Source: DASUPK01 sp963782345 (GTDB lineage: Bacteria > Actinomycetota > Thermoleophilia > Solirubrobacterales > 70-9). Taken from it: a stretch of 64,000 nucleotides of DNA. Each line of letters starts with the position of its first letter. The stretch's first letter is position 1. The position numbers and the translations under genes are program-made. Of this stretch, positions 60,037-64,000 are shown piece by piece. The stretch spans positions 186,001-250,000 of the forward strand of contig CAWAJF010000007.1 of the NCBI GenBank assembly GCA_963782345.1. The letters are read 5' to 3'. The notes beneath the pieces are model-generated. The model was not told the DNA's origin, ran no database searches, and saw only the letters and a list, made by a program, of their open reading frames with translations.

Positions 60037-60522
60037 CTATTCCGGCGTCAGGACGAGCAGGAGCCCGCCGTCGTCGTCGTACGCCGGGAAGAGGTCGGCG
60101 ACCGCTTCGGTCGGCAGGTCGCCCTCCGCGTTCACCGCAACCTTCTTGCCGAGCGAGCGGACGCCCCACTCGAGGGTCGTCTCGATCGGGTCGGTCTCGC
60201 CGTTGGCGTCGGTGCCGGCCGTCGGGCCACCGTCGCCCTTGTCGATCCACTGCAGGCCGAGCACCTCACGGACGGGGCGGCCGATCACCTGCTCGTCCTT
60301 CAGCCCGGTGAGCTCGAACGCGCCCTTGCCGAGGTCGAGCACCCGGGCCTGCTGGTCCAACGTGAAGAAGGCGGCGCCGGGCGCCGGCATGTAGTCATCC
60401 AGCAGCTCGAAGAGGAAGCCGAAGCCGCACTTGGAACAGCCCTTCGGACGTGTCGAGAAGCCCGCGGTGCGCTCTCCGCTCAGCTCCCTGTTCCCGCAGT
60501 TCGGACAGATGAAGTACGGCAT
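60037..60522 (-). CDS. Zinc-ribbon and PAS domain protein
   Basis: 161 residues. The N-terminus carries two CxxC pairs (ICPNCGNRELSG and GCSKCGFGFLF), a zinc-ribbon layout. The rest is PAS-like: PAPGAAFFTLDQQARVLDLGKGAFELTG, VIGRPVREVLGL and VNAEGDLPTEAVADLFPAYDDDGG. No output domain or membrane segment is present, so it is a small cytosolic sensor or an adaptor. It lies between ruvB and secDF, where many genomes have yajC. The 104 bases to secDF and 127 bases to ruvB contain no recognisable element. Confidence 0.75.
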   Translation of the reverse strand: MPYFICPNCGNRELSGERTAGFSTRPKGCSKCGFGFLFELLDDYMPAPGAAFFTLDQQARVLDLGKGAFELTGLKDEQVIGRPVREVLGLQWIDKGDGGPTAGTDANGETDPIETTLEWGVRSLGKKVAVNAEGDLPTEAVADLFPAYDDDGGLLLVLTPE

Positions 60523-60649
60523 CGGAGAAAAAGGCTAGCCGACGAATAGATGCGGCTTCGCCATCAGGATCGCGGTCACAAGCGGTCGGTCGGCATAACC
60601 GGCCGGGACTTCGCCCCTGGTGCGAGGGTGCGCGTTGGCCCAACCCCGT

Positions 60650-61726
60650 CTAGTCGAGGAGGCCGACCTGGTGGCCGCTGGGGACCGGCAGCCCGAGGTG
60701 CTCGTAGGCCCGCTCGGTGAGCACCCGTCCGCGCGGCGTCCGCTTCACCAGCCCTTGCTGCAGGAGATACGGCTCGAACACGTCCTCGACGGTGTCCGCC
60801 TCCTCCCCGATCGCGACCGCCAACGTGGAGAGGCCGACCGGGCCACCGCCGAACTTCGAGGCCATCAGCTCGAGGAGCTGGCGGTCGTGACGGTCGAGGC
60901 CGGCGCGATCGACCTCGAGCATCTCGAGCGCGTCCGAGGCGAGCTCTGAGTCGATCTTGCCCCTGTCCTTGACCTCGGCGAAGTCGCGCACCCGCCGCAG
61001 CAGCCTGTTGGCCACGCGAGGCGTGCCGCGCGCCCGGCCGGCGATCTCCTCCGCCCCATCCGGGCTCACCTCGATGCCGAGAATCCGCGCCGAGCGCAGC
61101 ACGATCTCGCGGAGGTCCGCCGCTTCGTAGTGCTCGAGGCGGTGGCAGACGCCAAAGCGGTCGCGCAACGGAGTGGTGAGCAGCCCCGTCCTGGTGGTCG
61201 CGCCGATCAGCGTGAAGGGCGGCAGGTCGAGGGTGACCGTGCGGGCCCCGGCTCCCTGCCCGAGGACGACCGGCAGGCGCCGGTCCTCCATCGCAGGATA
61301 GAGCGTCTCCTCGACGGCTCGGCCCAGACGATGGATCTCATCGATGAAGAAGACGCTGCCCGGCTCCAGCGAGGTCAGGAACGCGGCGATGTCCGCCTTG
61401 CGCTCGAGAGCCGGCCCGGCGGTCTGCACCATCGGCACGTTCAGCTCCGCCGCGATGATGTACGCGAGCGAGGTCTTCCCGAGGCCCGGCGGGCCGGCGA
61501 GCAGCACGTGATCCAGCGCCTCATCCCTGCGCCGCGCGGCCTCGATGAAGATCCCCAGCTGCTCGGTCACCTGGACCTGGTTGACGAAGTCCTCGAGCTT
61601 CGGCGGACGCAGGGACCGGTCGAAGTCGTCGTCCGCCCCGATCGGCCGGGCATCGTGGATGACGACCTCGGTGTCATCGTCGTCGATCCCCGGAGTGCGG
61701 ATCCCCTCGCCGGGTTCGACGCTCAT
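60650..61726 (-). CDS. ruvB: Holliday junction branch migration ATPase RuvB
   Basis: 358 residues. The AAA+ motor has Walker A GPPGLGKTS (78-86), Walker B VFFIDEIHRLGRAVEE, the ATTRTGLLTTPLRDRFG sensor segment and ARGTPRVANRLLRRVRDF, followed by the winged-helix domain with VFEPYLLQQGLVKRTPRGR. The N-terminus has a 35-residue acidic extension. It pumps DNA through RuvA-bound four-way junctions. The ATG overlaps the ruvA stop by 4 bases. Confidence 0.97.
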   Translation of the reverse strand: MSVEPGEGIRTPGIDDDDTEVVIHDARPIGADDDFDRSLRPPKLEDFVNQVQVTEQLGIFIEAARRRDEALDHVLLAGPPGLGKTSLAYIIAAELNVPMVQTAGPALERKADIAAFLTSLEPGSVFFIDEIHRLGRAVEETLYPAMEDRRLPVVLGQGAGARTVTLDLPPFTLIGATTRTGLLTTPLRDRFGVCHRLEHYEAADLREIVLRSARILGIEVSPDGAEEIAGRARGTPRVANRLLRRVRDFAEVKDRGKIDSELASDALEMLEVDRAGLDRHDRQLLELMASKFGGGPVGLSTLAVAIGEEADTVEDVFEPYLLQQGLVKRTPRGRVLTERAYEHLGLPVPSGHQVGLLD

Positions 61727-62322
61727 GCCGCCTTCGCCCCCGCGGCGCTCCGCAGCGCAGCCTGCACGATCTCCTCGGGGCTCTCGCCGTCAGCAGTGGA
61801 GAGAAGCTTCTCGGCCTCGGGCGGCGTGTAACCAAGGTTGAGCAGGCCCTCGCGGGCCAGGGATCTTGCGTCCTCCTCCCCGGGCGCAGACGCGGCGGCG
61901 TCGGCGTCCCCCGCGATCTCGCCGGCGACCTTCTCGCGCAGCTCGACGATGATCCGCTCGGCGGTCCGCTTGCCGACCCCGGGAACGGCCTGGAACCGCT
62001 TTGCATCACCGGCGGCGATGGCGCGCAGCAACTCCCGGACCGAGCCCCCGGAAAGCACGGCCATCGCGACCTTCGGCCCGACGCCGCCGACCGAGATCAG
62101 GTGGAGGAAGAGATCGCGCTCCTCCTCGCCGGCGAACCCGAAGAGGCTGAGCGAGTCCTCCCGGGCGACGAGATGTGCGTGCAGGGCGGTGTGCTTCCCG
62201 CGCGCCGGCACCGCCTTGAGCGTCTCAGCCGAGACCGCCAGGCGATAGCCGACCCCGCTCGCGTCGATCACGACGTAGTCGGGGCGGCGCACGAGAACCT
62301 CTCCGCTGACGGAGGCGATCAT
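61723..62322 (-). CDS. ruvA: Holliday junction-binding protein RuvA
   Basis: 199 residues from ATG 62322 (MIASVSGEVLVRRPDYVVID), the typical N-terminus; a GTG two codons earlier is possible. The OB domain (VREDSLSLFGFAGEEERDLF) is followed by two helix-hairpin-helix motifs (LISVGGVGPKVAMAVL; FQAVPGVGKRTAERIIVEL) and the RuvB-binding C-terminal domain (AREGLLNLGYTPPEAEKLL). It clamps the Holliday junction. Confidence 0.96.
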   Translation of the reverse strand: MIASVSGEVLVRRPDYVVIDASGVGYRLAVSAETLKAVPARGKHTALHAHLVAREDSLSLFGFAGEEERDLFLHLISVGGVGPKVAMAVLSGGSVRELLRAIAAGDAKRFQAVPGVGKRTAERIIVELREKVAGEIAGDADAAASAPGEEDARSLAREGLLNLGYTPPEAEKLLSTADGESPEEIVQAALRSAAGAKAA

Positions 62323-62365
62323 TCCCACTGATTCTGGGCTGCGGCCCGGATGCCTTCCGGACCGG

Positions 62366-62917
62366 TTACCCGGCGAGGCGCTGGCGCGCGGCGATCGCCG
62401 GCGTGGTGCCGACGCTCGGCCGTCCGAAGGCCGAGACCGCGCTGCGTGCACCGGCCGTCCCCGCATGGCAGATCGCCACGGCGAACGCATCCGCCGCGTG
62501 ATCCGGCGCGGGAGGCTCGGGAAGCCCGAGCAGGCTCGCGACCATCCGCTGAACCTGGCCCTTGTCGGCTGAGCCAGAGCCGCAGACCGCCTTCTTCACC
62601 GCCTGGGGCGTGTAGTCGAAGCAGGACAGCTCATGTTTGGCGGCCGCCAGCATGGCCGCGCCCCGGGCCTCACCGACGCTCAGGGCGGACGCGACGTTCT
62701 TGCCGAAGAAGAGGTCCTCGAGCGCCATCGCCTTGGGCTCGTGCCAGCGGATCAGCTCGCCGAGCGACTCGTGGAGCCGGGCGAGCCGCTGCTCGACGGC
62801 AAGGTCGGACGGCGTCTCGATCACGCCTCCATCGAGCGCGACCATCCGCTCACCGGACGTTCGAACCACGCCGAACCCGGTGTTGGCGGTACCCGGATCG
62901 ATACCGATGACGATCAC
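62366..62917 (-). CDS. ruvC: Holliday junction resolvase RuvC
   Basis: 183 residues with a GTG start preceded by AAGGGG. The RNase-H-fold acidic residues are visible in IGIDPGTANTGFG (Asp7), ALEDLFFGKN (Glu67) and the C-terminal DHAADAFAVAICH pair. The basic loop QAVKKAVCGSGSADKGQVQ matches. It makes paired nicks to resolve junctions. The last 25 residues are a variable tail. It lies 43 bases upstream of ruvA. Confidence 0.96.
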   Translation of the reverse strand: MIVIGIDPGTANTGFGVVRTSGERMVALDGGVIETPSDLAVEQRLARLHESLGELIRWHEPKAMALEDLFFGKNVASALSVGEARGAAMLAAAKHELSCFDYTPQAVKKAVCGSGSADKGQVQRMVASLLGLPEPPAPDHAADAFAVAICHAGTAGARSAVSAFGRPSVGTTPAIAARQRLAG

Positions 62918-62976
62918 GCCCCTTCATTCTCACTCGCCCCCCGGATGTCCTTCATCCGACCCCGGACGCGGACCAC

Positions 62977-63729
62977 TCAGCCGGCGGCGGCCTTCTCCAG
63001 GATCTCCTCCGCGACATCGAAGTTCGCGTGCACCGAGTCGACGTCGTCGTGCTCTTCTAGCGCGTCCATCAGGCGCAGGAGCGCCGGCGCGTCGCCCTCC
63101 CCGACATCGACCGTGCTCTTCGGCTCCATCGAGAGCTCCGCGGACTGGATCTCGATGTCTCCCCCCTCGAGAGCCGAGCGGACGGCCGCGAGATCCGAGG
63201 CCGCCGTGGTGACCTTGAGCAGGTCGCCGTCGTCCGAGACGTCCTCGGCGCCGGCATCGATCGCGGGCATCAGATCGTCCTCGCCGTAGCGCTCACCATC
63301 GACCAGGATCACCCCGCGCTTCTCGAACTGCCAGGCCACCGAGCCGGGCTCGCCGAGGCTGCCACCGTGGCTATCGAATGCATGGCGCACCTCCGAGCCG
63401 GTGCGATTGCGGTTGTCGGTCAGCGCCTCGACCAGGATCGCGGCTCCGCCCGGCCCATAGCCCTCATATACGACGCTCTCGATCGCGGCGGCGTCGTCGC
63501 CCTCGCCGGTGCCACGGTCGATCGCCCTCTGGATGTTGTCCTTGGGCATCGAGGCGTCGCGCGCCTTCTGGACGGCGAGTCCCAGGGCGGGGTTCGCGTC
63601 GACGCTGCCGCCCCCATCACGGGCCGCAACGGTGATCCCGCGCGCCAGCTTGGTGAAGAGCTTGCCCCGCTTGGCGTCGGCCGCGCCCTTCTTGTGCTTG
63701 ATCGATGACCACTTGGAGTGACCGGACAT
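62977..63729 (-). CDS. yebC: YebC/PmpR family protein
   Basis: 250 residues, the usual length. It begins MSGHSKWSSIKHKKGAADAK and continues with FTKLARGITVAARDGGG, KARDASMPKDNIQRAIDRG, YEGYGPGGAAILVEALTDN and FEKRGVILV. The family includes proteins described as transcriptional regulators and, more recently, as translation factors that relieve ribosome stalling; the role in this organism is open. It is upstream of ruvC, as in most bacteria. Confidence 0.96.
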   Translation of the reverse strand: MSGHSKWSSIKHKKGAADAKRGKLFTKLARGITVAARDGGGSVDANPALGLAVQKARDASMPKDNIQRAIDRGTGEGDDAAAIESVVYEGYGPGGAAILVEALTDNRNRTGSEVRHAFDSHGGSLGEPGSVAWQFEKRGVILVDGERYGEDDLMPAIDAGAEDVSDDGDLLKVTTAASDLAAVRSALEGGDIEIQSAELSMEPKSTVDVGEGDAPALLRLMDALEEHDDVDSVHANFDVAEEILEKAAAG

Positions 63730-63774
63730 GCCATCGATTCTAAGAGCGCGCCCGGAATGGATGCGAGATCCGAA

Positions 63775-64000
63775 CTAGACGACGAAGCTCCCGTCACGCT
63801 GAAGCGACTCGCCGTCCACCTCGATCTTGCCCCCCTTCCGAAGGTCGCAGATCATGTCCCAGTGGATCGCCGACTCGTTAACGCCGCCCGTCTCCGGGTA
63901 TGAGCGCCCGACCGCCAGGTGGACGGTGCCGCCGATCTTCTCGTCGAGCAGGATCTCGCCCGTGCCGTCCGTGATCCCGTAGTTGGTGCCGATGCCGAGC
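63775..64000 (-). CDS. M29 family aminopeptidase, N-terminus outside the window
   Basis: Only the last 74 codons are present. The reverse strand reads LGIGTNYGITDGTGEILLDE in part, then KIGGTVHLAVGRSYPETGG, ESAIHWDMICDLRKGGKI and a short end before TAG at 63775-63777. This is the strongly conserved metal-binding C-terminus of thermophilic M29 aminopeptidases (AmpS/PepS), including the HxAxGxSYPETGG and HWDxxxDLR motifs. These are Co/Zn/Mn-dependent exopeptidases. It lies 45 bases upstream of yebC on the same strand. Confidence 0.9.
   Translation of the reverse strand, partial: LGIGTNYGITDGTGEILLDEKIGGTVHLAVGRSYPETGGVNESAIHWDMICDLRKGGKIEVDGESLQRDGSFVV

Overview
This is a 64 kb, very GC-rich stretch of bacterial chromosome with short intergenic gaps. 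Start/stop overlaps of the ATGA, GTGA or TTGA type are common, and GTG and TTG start codons are frequent. The gene content points to Actinomycetota. An actinobacterial-type integration host factor sits in front of gmk-rpoZ-coaBC, the order pyrR-pyrB-pyrC-carA-carB-pyrK-pyrD is followed by that block, and OmpR-type two-component genes and a SAM-I riboswitch are present. The fused SecDF, the secreted Lys-rich proteins and the gene order suggest a deep lineage such as Thermoleophilia (Solirubrobacterales-like). That placement is inference. Almost all of the window is core, vertically inherited sequence. No phage, insertion sequence, CRISPR array or plasmid gene is visible.

Layout from left to right. 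1-3489 (minus): ftsK then cinA (cut by the left edge). 3605-5805 (plus): a response regulator/histidine kinase pair ending in a strong terminator. 5949-11885 (minus): a PH-like protein, dapB, an amidase, dapA, RNase J and a LOG-family protein. 12121-15686 (minus): pnp and an M16 peptidase. 15770-17347: a DsbA-like protein (minus) and an NlpC/P60-like secreted enzyme (plus) behind a c-di-AMP (ydaO) riboswitch. 17363-29386 (minus): the translation and transcription block mihF-gmk-rpoZ-coaBC-TPR-dtd-rimP-nusA-infB-DUF503-rbfA-nrnA-truB-ribF-rpsO, followed by a peroxiredoxin. 29458-39005 (minus): the complete de novo pyrimidine operon to dihydroorotate oxidation, with an extra isochorismatase-like hydrolase inside. 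39263-44897: a dehalogenase-like hydrolase, RNase Z, tRNA-Arg(CCG), a membrane protein, the SAM-riboswitch-controlled metM-metO pair, and CorA. 44909-48863 (plus): a HIT protein, a phosphohexomutase, an MBL-fold protein and a lipid-kinase-like protein. 48906-50512: a secreted protein, a second HIT protein and a secreted cupredoxin. 50555-64000 (minus): an M29 aminopeptidase (cut by the right edge), yebC, ruvC, ruvA, ruvB, a zinc-ribbon/PAS protein, secDF, a small membrane protein, a metallophosphoesterase, recJ and rel.

The most unusual points are these. (1) A perfect 16-bp inverted repeat of REP type, exactly 48 nt long, lies in frame inside truB and is translated. (2) A SAM-I riboswitch controls a threonine-synthase homologue plus a GG-ending sulfur carrier, matching the recently described MetM/MetO route to homocysteine rather than threonine synthesis. 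(3) A promoter and an intrinsic terminator lie directly in front of rimP-nusA, a likely NusA autoregulatory attenuator. (4) rel and one secreted-protein gene have excellent Shine-Dalgarno sequences but no canonical start codon, implying ATT and CTG starts. (5) NusA carries a CCCH zinc-like motif and a repetitive acidic tail, and ylxR is missing beside it. (6) A small membrane-protein gene near 11.9-12.1 kb is readable only across three frames.
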